Assembly: GCA_020160915.1 (NCBI GenBank)
Contig: JAIUPK010000001.1
Span: 651,645-715,644, forward strand
From: Actinomycetota bacterium
Lineage (GTDB): Bacteria; Actinomycetota; Actinomycetes; Actinomycetales; Microbacteriaceae
Reading direction: 5' to 3'
DNA length: 64,000 nt
Under the pieces are notes generated by a model. That model worked only from the letters and a program-made list of their open reading frames with translations. It was not told the origin of the DNA and searched no databases. Below are positions 36,611-45,022 of the stretch, in pieces. A program made the translations under genes and the position numbers. Numbering within the stretch: the first letter of the stretch is position 1; the number at the start of each line of letters is the position of its first letter.

Positions 36611-37795
36611 CTACCCGGCGCGCTGCACCAGCGCCGTCGCGACGCAGGCGACACCCTCGCCCTTGCCCGTGAAACCGAGGCCGTCGGATGTCGTGGCCGC
36701 CACGCTCACGGGAGCCCCCACCACCTGAGTCAGGTGCGCTTCGATCTCGCTGCGGCGCTCCCCGAGCCGCGGAGTGTTGGCCACCAACTGCACCGACACG
36801 TTGGAGATCGAGTAGCCGGCACCCGTCACCACGGCAACGGTCTCGGTGAGGAACACGTCGCCGTGCGCCCCCGCGAACCGCGGGTCGCTCGTGCCGAAGC
36901 GTGATCCGATATCGCCGAGGCCGGCTGCCGACAGCAGCGCGTCGCAGATCGCGTGGCACATCGCGTCGCCGTCGGAGTGGCCTGAGAGCCCCACCTCGTC
37001 GGGCCAGTACAGGCCTCCCAGCCAGAGCGGCTCGGCCGCGTCGTAGGCGTGCACGTCGATGCCGACGCCGGTGCGGAAGCCTGTCATCCCGGTGCGCGCG
37101 CCGATAGTCGAGCCGGTCGAGACGCCCTCAGAGTCCGGCACACCAACCTCCAGTTCGGCCCGGCGCAGGTCGGCGGGCGTAGTGATCTTGTGGGAGCGCG
37201 CGTCCCCCGCGACCGAGGTGACCACTCCCCCGGCGGCGGCGAAGAGGGAGGCGTCGTCGGTGTGTTCTGCGGTCGCCGCGCGGTACGCGGCATCCAGCGC
37301 CTCTCGGGGGAAGCCCTGCGGCGTCTGCACCTGCACGAGTGCGGAGCGGTCGATCGTCTCGAGCACCGAGGCGCCGTCGACGCGCTTGATGGTGTCGATC
37401 ACCGGCAGCACCGGGATGACCCCGCCACCCGTCGACGCGACCGCGGCGATCACTCGCTCGAACACCTCCGCCGGTGTGAACGCGCGTGCCGCGTCGTGCA
37501 CGAGCACGGTGCGGATGCCCGGCTCAACAACAGCGAGCCCCGCCGCAACCGACGCCTGCCGGGTGTCGCCACCCGCAACAACCGCGGCGCGGGGCGCGAG
37601 GGCCCGGGATTCCGCGAGGTGCGACTCGGGCGCAACGATCACGAGTTGTGCGGCCTCAGGCACCGCGGCGAGCGCGTGTTCGAGCAGCGACCGCCCGGCG
37701 ACATCCACGAAGGCTTTGGGCAGGCCAGCGCCGAGGCGCGTGCCGGAGCCGGCGGCGACGACGATAACCGCGACCATCGGTGGAGTCGCGTTCAT
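36611..37795 (-). CDS. ispDF: Bifunctional IspD-IspF: MEP cytidylyltransferase and MECDP synthase
   Basis: 394 residues from ATG 37795 (37777 or 37852 are alternatives; none has a clear ribosome site). IspD part: VVAAGSGTRLGAGLPKAFVDVAG, HDAARAFTP and PVIDTIKRV. IspF part from about residue 245: GVGIDVHAYDAAEPLWLGG, GLSGHSDGDAMCHAICDALL, DIGSRFGTSDPRF and SVAATTSDGLGFTGKGEG. Together they perform steps 3 and 5 of the non-mevalonate isoprenoid route. The linker VSTGSTIG stems from the dispersed GTCTCGACCGGCTCGAC repeat. It is in the carD operon; a repeated hairpin element abuts the ATG. Confidence 0.92.
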   Translation of the reverse strand: MNATPPMVAVIVVAAGSGTRLGAGLPKAFVDVAGRSLLEHALAAVPEAAQLVIVAPESHLAESRALAPRAAVVAGGDTRQASVAAGLAVVEPGIRTVLVHDAARAFTPAEVFERVIAAVASTGGGVIPVLPVIDTIKRVDGASVLETIDRSALVQVQTPQGFPREALDAAYRAATAEHTDDASLFAAAGGVVTSVAGDARSHKITTPADLRRAELEVGVPDSEGVSTGSTIGARTGMTGFRTGVGIDVHAYDAAEPLWLGGLYWPDEVGLSGHSDGDAMCHAICDALLSAAGLGDIGSRFGTSDPRFAGAHGDVFLTETVAVVTGAGYSISNVSVQLVANTPRLGERRSEIEAHLTQVVGAPVSVAATTSDGLGFTGKGEGVACVATALVQRAG

Positions 37796-37871
37796 CCGAC
37801 GAAGCATAGCTTCGTCGGCGCTGGCGTCGCGCGATTGCGATGCAATCGCCATAGCTCCAGCGCGCCCAACC
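37796..37871 (-). repeat. Composite hairpin element, copy A, between carD and ispDF
   Basis: In the ispDF direction it reads GGTTGGGCGCGCTGGAGC, then a hairpin GCGATTGC-ATC-GCAATCGC, then GCGACGCCAGCGCCGACGA, then a second hairpin CCGACGAAGC-TAT-GCTTCGTCGG that ends right at the ispDF ATG. GCGCTGG and CCAGCGC pair around the first hairpin. Copy B at 63670-63775 shares the constant parts but has a different, still fully paired first stem. Confidence 0.75.
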
Positions 37872-37882
37872 AGCCGGGAAGC

Positions 37883-38365
37883 CTAGGAGGCCAGAACCTC
37901 GTCGAGAACGCTCGAGGCCTTCTCCTCGTCAGTCTTCTCGGCGAGCGCGAGCTCGGAGATCAGGATCTGGCGTGCCTTCGCGAGCATGCGCTTCTCACCG
38001 GCGGACAGGCCGCGGTCCTGGTCGCGACGCCACAGGTCGCGCACGACCTCGGAGACCTTGATGACGTCGCCGGAGGCGAGCTTCTCGAGGTTGGCCTTGT
38101 AGCGGCGGCTCCAGTTGGTGGGCTCCTCGGTGAACGGGGCGCGCAGCACCTCGAAGACCTTGTCGAGGCCCTCCTTGCCGATCACGTCGCGAACGCCGAC
38201 CAGGTCGACGTTCTCAGCAGGAACCTCGATGGTCAGATCGCCCTGAGTGACGCGCAGCTTGAGGTAGAGCTTCTCCTCGCCCTTGACGATCCTCGTCTTC
38301 ACCTCGGAGATGGTTGCTGCACCGTGGTGGGGATAAACGACAGTCTCGCCGACCTCAAACAACAT
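37883..38365 (-). CDS. carD: CarD-family RNA-polymerase-binding transcription factor
   Basis: 160 residues. The N-terminal Tudor-like RNA-polymerase-interaction domain is [19 protein letters not shown] through [17 protein letters not shown], and the C-terminal helical DNA-binding domain carries the conserved Trp in [19 protein letters not shown]. CarD stabilises the open promoter complex at rRNA and other promoters in actinobacteria. Upstream of ispDF, as in many relatives. The start follows AAGGGTCC. Confidence 0.95.
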   Translation of the reverse strand: MLFEVGETVVYPHHGAATISEVKTRIVKGEEKLYLKLRVTQGDLTIEVPAENVDLVGVRDVIGKEGLDKVFEVLRAPFTEEPTNWSRRYKANLEKLASGDVIKVSEVVRDLWRRDQDRGLSAGEKRMLAKARQILISELALAEKTDEEKASSVLDEVLAS

Positions 38366-38464
38366 GTGGGGGACCCTTTCGAAGACACCCAGTTTACCAC
38401 AGGGGATTAATGGTAAGGCTGCCCTAACTCAGCGCCCGCATGCCCCGGTCGGTATGCTTGAGGC

Positions 38465-38962
38465 GTGATAGCACGCACCCCCTTCGCCCGCGCTGCGGCA
38501 TCCGTGATTCTGGCATCGGCACTGGTCTTCGGTACGACCGGATGCACGTTCATCACCAGCCAGGCGACCCTCAACCAGTACGACCCGAGCGATGGCATCA
38601 GCGGCCGCGTCGGCGACCTGCAGTTGCGCAACGTGCTCGCGATCGAAGGCGAAGACGGCAAGGCGGTCAGCCTGCTGCTCACCGTGGTGAACAGCGGCGG
38701 ACCGCACTCGCTGACCATTCAGTACGACGTCGACGGCGAGAAGACCACGGTCACTCAGGTGATCGACGGCAACAGCACCACCTCGTTCGGCAACACAGTC
38801 GACGAGGAGCAGATCGTGCTGCTGAACCCGGGCGTGCCCGCGGGCGGTCTGCTGCCGATCTACTTCCAGTACGGGCAGGCCGAGGGAACGCAGCTGCTGG
38901 TTCCCGTGCTCGAAGCCACCGGCATCTACTCCGAGCTCGCGCCGCCCGCGATCCTGCGCTAA
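38465..38962 (+). CDS. Small lipoprotein of unknown function
   Basis: 165 residues from GTG 38465. A lipoprotein signal (SVILASALVFGTTGC, lipidated Cys near residue 27) is followed by a beta-rich domain: RVGDLQLRNVLAIEGEDGKAV, SLLLTVVNSGGPHSLTI and a PAGGLLPIYFQYG end. It looks like an extracellular immunoglobulin-like fold, perhaps a copper- or DUF-type actinobacterial lipoprotein. It is divergent from carD and its promoter must lie in the 99-base gap. Function is unknown. Confidence 0.8.
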   Translation: MIARTPFARAAASVILASALVFGTTGCTFITSQATLNQYDPSDGISGRVGDLQLRNVLAIEGEDGKAVSLLLTVVNSGGPHSLTIQYDVDGEKTTVTQVIDGNSTTSFGNTVDEEQIVLLNPGVPAGGLLPIYFQYGQAEGTQLLVPVLEATGIYSELAPPAILR

Positions 38963-38974
38963 GCGCGTTCCGCC

Positions 38975-39154
38975 GGTTGAGTAGCCGCGAAGCGGCGTAT
39001 CGAAACCGCCTTCCGCGGGTTGAGTAGCCGCGAAGCGGCGTATCGAAACCGCAGTCCGCCGGGTTTCGATACGCGCCTCCGGCGCTACTCAACCAGCCAG
39101 CCGCGCCTTCGGCGCTACTCAACCAGCCAGCCGCGCCTTCGGCGCTACTCAACC
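38975..39154. repeat. Cluster of five palindromic GGTTGAGTA...GTATCGAAACC repeats
   Basis: Complete copies lie at 38975-39007 and 39018-39050 (plus) and 39062-39094 (minus). Two identical 30-bp half copies without the TATCGAAACC arm follow at 39095-39124 and 39125-39154. The stems are GCCGC/GCGGC in the first two and GCGCC/GGCGC in the third, with GAA or GGA loops. The cluster fills the gap between convergent lipoprotein and regX3 genes and may act as a terminator. Confidence 0.9.
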
Positions 39155-39158
39155 AGCC

Positions 39159-39839
39159 CTACGCCTCGAAGCGGTAACCCAGCCCGCGCACGGTAACCAG
39201 CATTGTCGGTTCGCCCGGAATCTTCTCGATCTTCGAGCGGATCCGCTTGATGTGCACGTCGAGAGTCTTCGTGTCTCCGAAGTAGTCGGCACCCCACACC
39301 CGGTCGATCAGCTGACCCCGCGTGAGCACCCGGCCCGAGTTGCGCAGCAGCAGCTCCAGCAGCTCGAACTCCTTGAGTGGCATCGGCACATCCTTGCCGT
39401 CGACGCTAACGGTGTGGCGCTCCACATCCATGCGCACGGTGCCCGACTCCAAAACCTGGTTGTCATCGAGGTCGGTGTCGACCCGCCGACGGAGCACGGC
39501 ACGGATGCGCGCCAGCAGTTCCCGGGTCGAGTACGGCTTGGTCACGTAGTCGTCGGCGCCCAGCTCGAGCCCCACGACGATGTCGACCTCGCTGTCTTTC
39601 GCGGTCAGCATGATGATCGGCACCGACGAGCGGGTGCGGATCTCCCGGCACACCTCGGTGCCGCTCATCCCGGGCAGCATGAGGTCGAGTAGCACCAGGT
39701 CGGCGCCGGTGCGGTCGAAGTCGGCGACCGCCTGCAGGCCGTCGGCGGCGATCGACGTCTCGTAGCCCTCGCGTTCCAGCAGGTACGCGAGCGGTTCGCT
39801 CAGCGAGGACTCGTCTTCGACGATCAGGATTCGGGTCAT
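39159..39839 (-). CDS. regX3: OmpR-family response regulator (RegX3/PhoP-like)
   Basis: 226 residues. The receiver domain has acidic pocket residues at 8-9 (IVEDE), phosphoacceptor D52 in LVLLDLMLPG, and the conserved Lys in ADDYVTKPYSTREL. The winged-helix output domain ends VTVRGLGYRFEA. It is the partner of the kinase gene upstream, with which it overlaps by four bases. In mycobacteria and relatives this pair governs phosphate starvation; phoU lies across the divergent promoter. Confidence 0.92.
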   Translation of the reverse strand: MTRILIVEDESSLSEPLAYLLEREGYETSIAADGLQAVADFDRTGADLVLLDLMLPGMSGTEVCREIRTRSSVPIIMLTAKDSEVDIVVGLELGADDYVTKPYSTRELLARIRAVLRRRVDTDLDDNQVLESGTVRMDVERHTVSVDGKDVPMPLKEFELLELLLRNSGRVLTRGQLIDRVWGADYFGDTKTLDVHIKRIRSKIEKIPGEPTMLVTVRGLGYRFEA

Positions 39840-40993
39840 GATGCTGCTGCTCCCAATGATGTGGCCGAAGCATGGGATGCCTCGGGAAGTCGAATGGTGA
39901 AGGTGGACCCGCTGCCCGGCTGCGACCAGACCCGCACGTCGCCGCCATGGTTCTGCACCACGTGCTTGACGATGCTGAGGCCCAGACCGCTGCCGCCGGT
40001 GTTGCGACTGCGCGCCGGGTCGGTGCGGAAGAACCGCTCGAAGACGCGATCCTGCTCGTCCTCCTCGATGCCCACGCCCTGGTCGGTCACCGCGATCTCC
40101 ACGATGCCGTCACTCTGGTTGACGCCGACACCCACTCGCGAGCCATCCGGCGAGTACTGGATCGCGTTGGCCACCAGATTGTGAAGCGCGGTCACCAGCA
40201 GCTCCTCGTCGCCGTACACCTCGGCACCCGCGTCGCCGCCGGAGACGAGGTGCACGCGGTGGGCTTCCGCTACGACGCGGTTCTGGTCGATCGCTCGGGC
40301 GACCACGTGGTCGATGTCGACGAGGTCGGCCTTGGTGAGGGCATCCGTCGCCTGAAGGCGGGAGAGTTCGATGATCTCCTGCGTGATGCGGGCGAGGCGC
40401 TCACTCTCCTTGGTGAGGCGCTTGGCGAAACGCTTGACCTGCTCCGGCTCCTTGGATGCGCTGACCAGCGCCTCGGCGAGCAGGCCGACGGCGCCGATCG
40501 GCGTCTTCAGCTCGTGGCTGATGTTGGCGATGAAGTCGCGGCGCACCTCCTCGAGGCGGTACGACTCGGTGCGGTCCTCGGCCAGCAGCAGGATGTACCG
40601 CGCGCCCAGTCGCGCCACGCGCACTGACAGGTGGATGACCGCCTCGCCGAACGGGCCACGACTGAGGCTGAGTTCCTCGGTGATGGGCTCGCCGTTGCGG
40701 CGCACGGTGTCGACGAGTTTCACGAGCTCCGGATGCACCAGCGCCTGGTTGAAGACGAGGCCGAACGCCAAGGCGCCCGGCGAGGCCTTCACGACGTTGT
40801 TCGAGGGGTCAAGCACGACGCCGGCGGACTCGAGTGCGTCGATCACCTGATCGACGCCATCCGGAACCGCGGAACTGACGACCGCGACCGCCCTCTGGCC
40901 GCGGGCGTGGGCGACCATGACGATCGCGAAGATGCCTGCGCCGAGCACCGCGCCAACGGCGAGGGCGGCGGGCACCAGCCACGCGGAGTCCAT
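39836..40993 (-). CDS. senX3: Sensor histidine kinase (SenX3-like)
   Basis: 385 residues from ATG 40993. One or two membrane spans (about 5-29), a PAS-like region near 45-145, the H-box FIANISHELKTPIGAVG with His160, and ATPase motifs NLVANAIQYS, VTDQGVGIEED and GGSGLGLSIVKHV. Its membrane domain is short, as in SenX3. It phosphorylates the regulator encoded behind it. A GTG about 15 residues further up is possible, but no ribosome site supports it. Confidence 0.9.
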   Translation of the reverse strand: MDSAWLVPAALAVGAVLGAGIFAIVMVAHARGQRAVAVVSSAVPDGVDQVIDALESAGVVLDPSNNVVKASPGALAFGLVFNQALVHPELVKLVDTVRRNGEPITEELSLSRGPFGEAVIHLSVRVARLGARYILLLAEDRTESYRLEEVRRDFIANISHELKTPIGAVGLLAEALVSASKEPEQVKRFAKRLTKESERLARITQEIIELSRLQATDALTKADLVDIDHVVARAIDQNRVVAEAHRVHLVSGGDAGAEVYGDEELLVTALHNLVANAIQYSPDGSRVGVGVNQSDGIVEIAVTDQGVGIEEDEQDRVFERFFRTDPARSRNTGGSGLGLSIVKHVVQNHGGDVRVWSQPGSGSTFTIRLPEASHASATSLGAAAS

Positions 40994-41064
40994 AGCGACT
41001 AGATTAGTTACATCTGCCGTGCGGCCTTGCGCTGGTTGGCGAAAGCCTAGGCACTTTGGGTGAT

Positions 41065-41097
41065 GTTCAGGCGTGCAACACCTGCCGTTCACCTGAC
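41065..41097. promoter_or_regulatory. Possible PHO box between senX3 and phoU
   Basis: Three 11-base units run GTTCAGGCGTG, CAACACCTGCC, GTTCACCTGAC. The first and third begin with GTTCA, 22 bases apart, which fits the GTTCACC direct-repeat pattern of actinobacterial PhoP/RegX3 sites. One unit is poor, so this is a candidate only. Confidence 0.4.
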
Positions 41098-41157
41098 GCG
41101 GGCAGTCTGACAACGCCGTGCGGGTAGTCTCATGCCCGTAGCGAAGGGACTTTCAAC

Positions 41158-41814
41158 GTGCGCGAAGTTTTTCAGGCCGAACTGCGAGAAGTGCAGGACC
41201 GGCTAGTCGAGATTGCGACTCTGGTATCGGTATCGATCGAGAACGCGACTCGCGCCTTCAACGAGTCCAACGTTTCTCTCGCCGAGACGGTGATCGCTGA
41301 CGACGAGAAGATCGACGTCGCCGCCCTCGAGCTCGATGAGCTGGCCATCCAGATCCTGGCCCGCCAGCAGCCGGTCGCCCGCGACCTGCGCATCGTGGTG
41401 TCGGCGCTGCGCATCTCCGCGTCGCTGGAGCGCATGGGCGACATGGCCGAGCACATCGCTCAGCTGGCGCGCTACCGCTTCCCCGACAAGGTCGTGCCGA
41501 AGAGCCTGCGCTCGACGTTCGCACAGCTCGGTGAGCTGGATGTCGAGATCGCCAAGAAGCTCGTCGAGTTGCTGAAGACCGAGGACGCGAAGCTCGCGGA
41601 GGAGATCCGCAACGACGACGACAAGATCGACGCGCTGCACCTCTCCGTGTTCGACAAGGTGCTGGGCGAGACCTGGAAGGGTGCCGCGGTCGACACCGTG
41701 GATGCCACGCTCGCCTCGCGCTACCACGAGCGTTTCGCAGACCACGCGGTCTCGATCGCCAAGAAGGTGCAGTACCTGGCGACGGGCGACTGGGTCACCC
41801 CCTCCGCTGGTTGA
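41158..41814 (+). CDS. phoU: Phosphate-transport regulator PhoU
   Basis: 218 residues from GTG 41158 with two PhoU helical repeats (VREVFQAELREVQDRLVEIA; EKIDVAALELDELAIQILARQQPVARDLR; then a second LERMGDMAEHIAQLARYRF). It binds metals and restrains SenX3-type signalling when phosphate is plentiful. Divergent from senX3. Its TGA stop lies inside a copy of the palindromic repeat (GCTGGTTGAGTAG). Confidence 0.92.
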   Translation: MREVFQAELREVQDRLVEIATLVSVSIENATRAFNESNVSLAETVIADDEKIDVAALELDELAIQILARQQPVARDLRIVVSALRISASLERMGDMAEHIAQLARYRFPDKVVPKSLRSTFAQLGELDVEIAKKLVELLKTEDAKLAEEIRNDDDKIDALHLSVFDKVLGETWKGAAVDTVDATLASRYHERFADHAVSIAKKVQYLATGDWVTPSAG

Positions 41815-41886
41815 GTAGCGCGCGCAGCGCGCGTATCGAAACCGCTCCCCGCTGGTTGAGTAGCCGCGAAGCTGCGTATCGAAACC
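41809..41886 (+). repeat. Two palindromic GGTTGAGTA repeats behind phoU
   Basis: Copy 41809-41843 has a six-bp stem GCGCGC-GCA-GCGCGC; copy 41854-41886 has GCCGC-GAA-GCTGC with one mismatch. The first copy includes the phoU stop codon. Confidence 0.9.
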
Positions 41887-41896
41887 GGCTATCCGC

Positions 41897-42640
41897 CTAG
41901 CACCCCGGCCCGCTCGGGTTCACCCTGCAGTCATTCTCGACAAGCACCGTCTTCGCAGACCCCACAGTGACAGTCAGCGGATTCGACGGCAGACTCAGCA
42001 CGCCAGCGATCGGCACCCATGCGCCCGAACCCAGCCGGTACTCGGCGACGTAGTCGATCGTGAGCGTGATCGTGTAGGTGCCCTTCGCGGCGTACACGTG
42101 ACTCGTGGGCGTCGCATCGAACTCGGGGATGCCCAGCTCGGCCCACAGGCCGCCGGCCGTCGTCGCGCGCCGAGTCGCACCGTCGCCGTAGGACCAGGTC
42201 CAGGCAACGGGCGTGAACCGCACCTCCGCGGGGCCACCGAGGAGAGTGCCCGCAACCACGTCCGCTCCCCCGCGCGACAGGAAGTTGGTGTCCAGCCCGA
42301 CGACCGCCCACCCGTTCGGCTGCATGGCGTTCGAGCCGACGTCTGGGCGGAACGCCGCGACATCGGAGAGGGTGACCGTGGTGGGGATGTTTCGAAGGCA
42401 GGGCTCAGGCGGCTCGGGAACTAGGCAGTAGTCGGGAACTGCCTCTGCGGCGTCTGGTAGCTGCGACCCCGAATCGCCGCCTTGAATAAGGCCTTCCAGA
42501 GTGGCGCCGTCCTCACCCAGCGTGCTGACTATTGAGGTGCAGCCATCCGTAGAAGACATCCCGTTGTCGCAGCCTGAGCTGAGCTCCAGGCTGCCGGCTA
42601 GGAGAACCAAGGCGAGGGTCAGCATGCCCGGTCGTCCCAT
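41897..42640 (-). CDS. Secreted protein with a PKD-like domain
   Basis: 247 residues with a lipoprotein-like or secretion signal (MLTLALVLLAGSLELSSGC). The C-terminal half reads WTWSYGDG ... SHVYAAKGTYTITLTIDY, the pattern of a PKD/Ig-like extracellular domain. Six Cys could form disulfides (DGCTS, YCLVPEPPEPC, NDCRV, PGC). ATG 42640 or 42625 could be the start; the second overlaps the stop of the lipoprotein gene behind it. No known partner. Function unknown, likely cell-surface. Confidence 0.75.
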   Translation of the reverse strand: MGRPGMLTLALVLLAGSLELSSGCDNGMSSTDGCTSIVSTLGEDGATLEGLIQGGDSGSQLPDAAEAVPDYCLVPEPPEPCLRNIPTTVTLSDVAAFRPDVGSNAMQPNGWAVVGLDTNFLSRGGADVVAGTLLGGPAEVRFTPVAWTWSYGDGATRRATTAGGLWAELGIPEFDATPTSHVYAAKGTYTITLTIDYVAEYRLGSGAWVPIAGVLSLPSNPLTVTVGSAKTVLVENDCRVNPSGPGC

Positions 42641-43164
42641 CGCTGGCGCCCCGAGATGCGAAGGACAAGAGCATCATCCACGTCGAAGGTCACTTGGAAG
42701 TAGTAGGTATCAGGACGATCCGCGGACACTACTGAAGACCCGGTCGCATCGACCACATCGACATCCGTAATGTCCTCGCAAAGGTAAACAATCACCGCAC
42801 TTTCTGGGCCTGCCGAGTACTGCTGTAGCGCAGCGTCACGGAAGGTGGTCGACCCCACTTGTCGCCACCCCTTATCGACCCATCTGCTAAGTCCTTCAAC
42901 AGACTGATCCAAGAACTCCCCCACAACGACCTCACTAAACCGTGCCGCGTCTCGGCCGCCATCGTGACCGATCTCGTCACCGAGCTCGACGTATCTTGAA
43001 TACACGTTGGTGGCGGCCGCCAGCGCCTCCTCCTCCGAAGCAAATGCCGCCGTCGGCGAGTGCGCCGTATCCGACTTGTGCCCTCGCTTGTCCACTCCCC
43101 CGCATCCAGTCAGGGCGAGGGTGAGCGCGACGAGCAGGGCGAGGGGTGCGTGAGTGCGTGACAT
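42619..43164 (-). CDS. Small lipoprotein of unknown function
   Basis: 181 residues with a lipobox at LALTGC (residue 21). The body has acidic helices (ASEEEALAAATNVYSRYVELGDEIG) and a beta-rich end (TYYFQVTFDVDDALVLRISGRQRW). It is followed by the PKD-like gene, with which it overlaps; the two probably form an operon. The fold is similar in outline to small actinobacterial NTF2-like lipoproteins, but no motif decides it. Confidence 0.7.
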   Translation of the reverse strand: MSRTHAPLALLVALTLALTGCGGVDKRGHKSDTAHSPTAAFASEEEALAAATNVYSRYVELGDEIGHDGGRDAARFSEVVVGEFLDQSVEGLSRWVDKGWRQVGSTTFRDAALQQYSAGPESAVIVYLCEDITDVDVVDATGSSVVSADRPDTYYFQVTFDVDDALVLRISGRQRWDDRAC

Positions 43165-43241
43165 CCACCCGACGGTAGAGAAGCCGCACCGCGCGCGTGC
43201 CAGCTTTCCACAGCAGCGGCGGAGTGCAGCACACTGGTCTC

Positions 43242-44174
43242 ATGAGTGACGAGCAGTCCATCGCCGCCGACCTGCGCGCCTCCGAGTCACGGCTGTACGA
43301 GCACTTCGGCCTGCGGCACACCGAGCGGTTCGTGGATGCCGCCGGCACGAGCATCCGGGTGGTCGAAGTGCCGGGCGACCCCACGAAAACTCCCGTGCTC
43401 CTGCTGCACGGAATCGCCTCCGTCACCGCGGCGGCGATCCCGCTGATTCCCGCGTTCGGCGGAGCCACTGTCATCGCGCCCGATTGGCCCGGCCACGGGC
43501 TGAGCGGTCCGTACAAGTTCGGGCCGCACACCGACCTGCGCGCGTTCTCCGTCGAGGTGATCGACGCGGTCGCCGACGCCTACGGACTCGAGAAGTTCGA
43601 CATCGTCGCGCACTCGCTCGGCGGCCAGTTCGCGCTGTACTACTGCCTCACGCGGAGCGATCGCGTGCGCCGACTCGTGCTGCCGGGCGCGCCCGGCGCT
43701 GCGTTCGTCGAGATGATGCCCCCGAGCGGGATGCGCCTGGTCGCCATCCCCGGCGTCGGTGCCCTGCTGCTGCGCCGGCCGGTGACCTACGAGCAGTATC
43801 GCGCGAACTCCGCGATGACGTTGGGACGCGGCACGGTCGACCCGTGGCCCGCCGAGCTCGTCGAGGTCGGGTACGACGCGTCGCTGCGGCGGTCGTTCCA
43901 CGAGACGTTGCCCGGCCTGTTCCGCGCGATCGCGCGGTTCGGTGGGGTGCGGGCGGGGGTGGCGATCCCGCATGCTGAGCTCGGCACGATCCCGGTGCCG
44001 ACGCTGTTCGTGTGGGGTGACGAGGATGTGTTCCTGTCGCCCGAGGGGGCGCGCGGCTCGATCACGAGCATCCCGAACTCGACGCTTGTCGAACTGCACG
44101 CGGGGCATGCGCCCTGGCTCAACAAGCCGGAGGAGTCGGTTGTAGCGGTGCGGGAGTTTCTCACCGCTGGTTGA
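43242..44174 (+). CDS. Alpha/beta hydrolase
   Basis: 310 residues with the hydrolase fold: oxyanion-loop LLLHGIASVTAAA, nucleophile elbow IVAHSLGGQFALYY, acid in FVWGDEDVF and terminal catalytic His in LHAGHAPWLNKPEE. Members are esterases, lactonases or haloperoxidases. The ATG lies inside the frame, 45 bases from its 5' end. As with phoU, the stop codon sits in a palindromic repeat (GCTGGTTGAGTAG). The substrate is unknown. Confidence 0.85.
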   Translation: MSDEQSIAADLRASESRLYEHFGLRHTERFVDAAGTSIRVVEVPGDPTKTPVLLLHGIASVTAAAIPLIPAFGGATVIAPDWPGHGLSGPYKFGPHTDLRAFSVEVIDAVADAYGLEKFDIVAHSLGGQFALYYCLTRSDRVRRLVLPGAPGAAFVEMMPPSGMRLVAIPGVGALLLRRPVTYEQYRANSAMTLGRGTVDPWPAELVEVGYDASLRRSFHETLPGLFRAIARFGGVRAGVAIPHAELGTIPVPTLFVWGDEDVFLSPEGARGSITSIPNSTLVELHAGHAPWLNKPEESVVAVREFLTAG

Positions 44175-44201
44175 GTAGCCGCAGAACGGCGTATCGAAAC
44201 C
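44169..44201 (+). repeat. Palindromic GGTTGAGTA repeat
   Basis: A 33-bp copy with a damaged stem (GCCGCAGAACGGC). It carries the hydrolase stop codon and its last base is the first base of the vapC stop codon on the other strand. Confidence 0.85.
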
Positions 44202-44608
44202 TACTCCGCGCCACCCTCGAGCAGCTTCATCCCCGGCAGCCGAGCCGCACGCCTGTCGAACGTGACGGTGTAGTCGCAGCCGTAGCTGATGCCCAGGTGG
44301 GCAATGAGCAGGTCAGCGAAGTCCACATACGTGGAGACGCTCTCGCGGGCGACGCGTCGCACGATGTCGGGCTCCTGCACGAGAAGCTCCTGCGCGCCGA
44401 GGAGACCACCGATCAGCGCTCCGACCGTCTCGTTGTCGACGTGGTAACTCTTGCGCAGGGTCCACGCCAACTCGACCAGCGTCACCAGGCTGATGAATCC
44501 CGGATCCTCCGGGGTCAACGACTCCATGAAGGCGCGCGCTTGCGCCGACTGAACCGGGTCATCCTGGGTGGTGTGTCGCAGCAGAACGTTGGTGTCGACA
44601 CCGATCAC
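44201..44608 (-). CDS. vapC: PIN-domain ribonuclease toxin (VapC family)
   Basis: 135 residues with the PIN acidic triad: D5 in IGVDTNVLL, Glu in LVTLVELAW, and Asp residues in VDFADLLIAH and VTFDRRAARL. Toxins of this family cut tRNA or rRNA. Its start overlaps the antitoxin gene's stop by four bases, the standard antitoxin-toxin order. Confidence 0.88.
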   Translation of the reverse strand: MIGVDTNVLLRHTTQDDPVQSAQARAFMESLTPEDPGFISLVTLVELAWTLRKSYHVDNETVGALIGGLLGAQELLVQEPDIVRRVARESVSTYVDFADLLIAHLGISYGCDYTVTFDRRAARLPGMKLLEGGAE

Positions 44609-44850
44609 AACATCGTCTCCGCGGCTCCCTCAGCGATCGCGGCATCCATCTCTTCCAGCGTCACGGGCGGGCCGTCCCACTTGATGAAGCCAGCTAGATC
44701 CATCACAGAAGCCGTGAGGGGGATGAAGTCCCACGTGCCGTCGCTCTTGGGCAGGAACTGAACTCGCGTTCCCGTGCGGATGTTGAGTGCATCACGCACC
44801 TCGGCCGGGATCGTGATCTGGCCCTTGCTGGTAACCGTGGCGATCGGCAT
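44605..44850 (-). CDS. vapB: AbrB/SpoVT-type antitoxin (VapB)
   Basis: 81 residues. The swapped-hairpin DNA-binding domain is VTSKGQITIPAEVRDAL and IRTGTRVQFLPKSDG; the C-terminal tail GPPVTLEEMDAAIAEGAAE would bind the toxin. The start follows GGGAGG. Confidence 0.88.
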   Translation of the reverse strand: MPIATVTSKGQITIPAEVRDALNIRTGTRVQFLPKSDGTWDFIPLTASVMDLAGFIKWDGPPVTLEEMDAAIAEGAAETML

Positions 44851-44899
44851 CCTTACCTCCCGAGACTTTCCTTACTTAAGTGTAAGGCGTCTTCCGGCG

Positions 44900-44929
44900 G
44901 GTTGAGCAAGGCGAAGCCCGTATCGAACC
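44900..44929 (+). repeat. Degenerate palindromic GGTTGAG repeat
   Basis: A 30-bp copy, GGTTGAGCAAGGCGAAGCCC then GTATCGAACC, with a GGC-GAA-GCC stem and shortened arms. Confidence 0.75.
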
Positions 44930-45022
44930 GCCCCCGCAAGACCCTGTCAACCCCCTGCCCGCACCGCCACATCTGCGGTTGGGTGGGGTTGCGGCACTTC
45001 GCCGCCGACGAGAGGAGCCCGC

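Noticed and set aside
37796-37852. Upstream ATG at 37852 as the true ispDF start
   Set aside because: It lies inside the repeat element, its GGAG is too close, and the added residues are only repeat-encoded; kept as a low-probability alternative.
38975-39154. Insertion sequence or transposon ends
   Set aside because: No transposase frame nearby and no target duplication seen; the elements are better described as dispersed palindromes.
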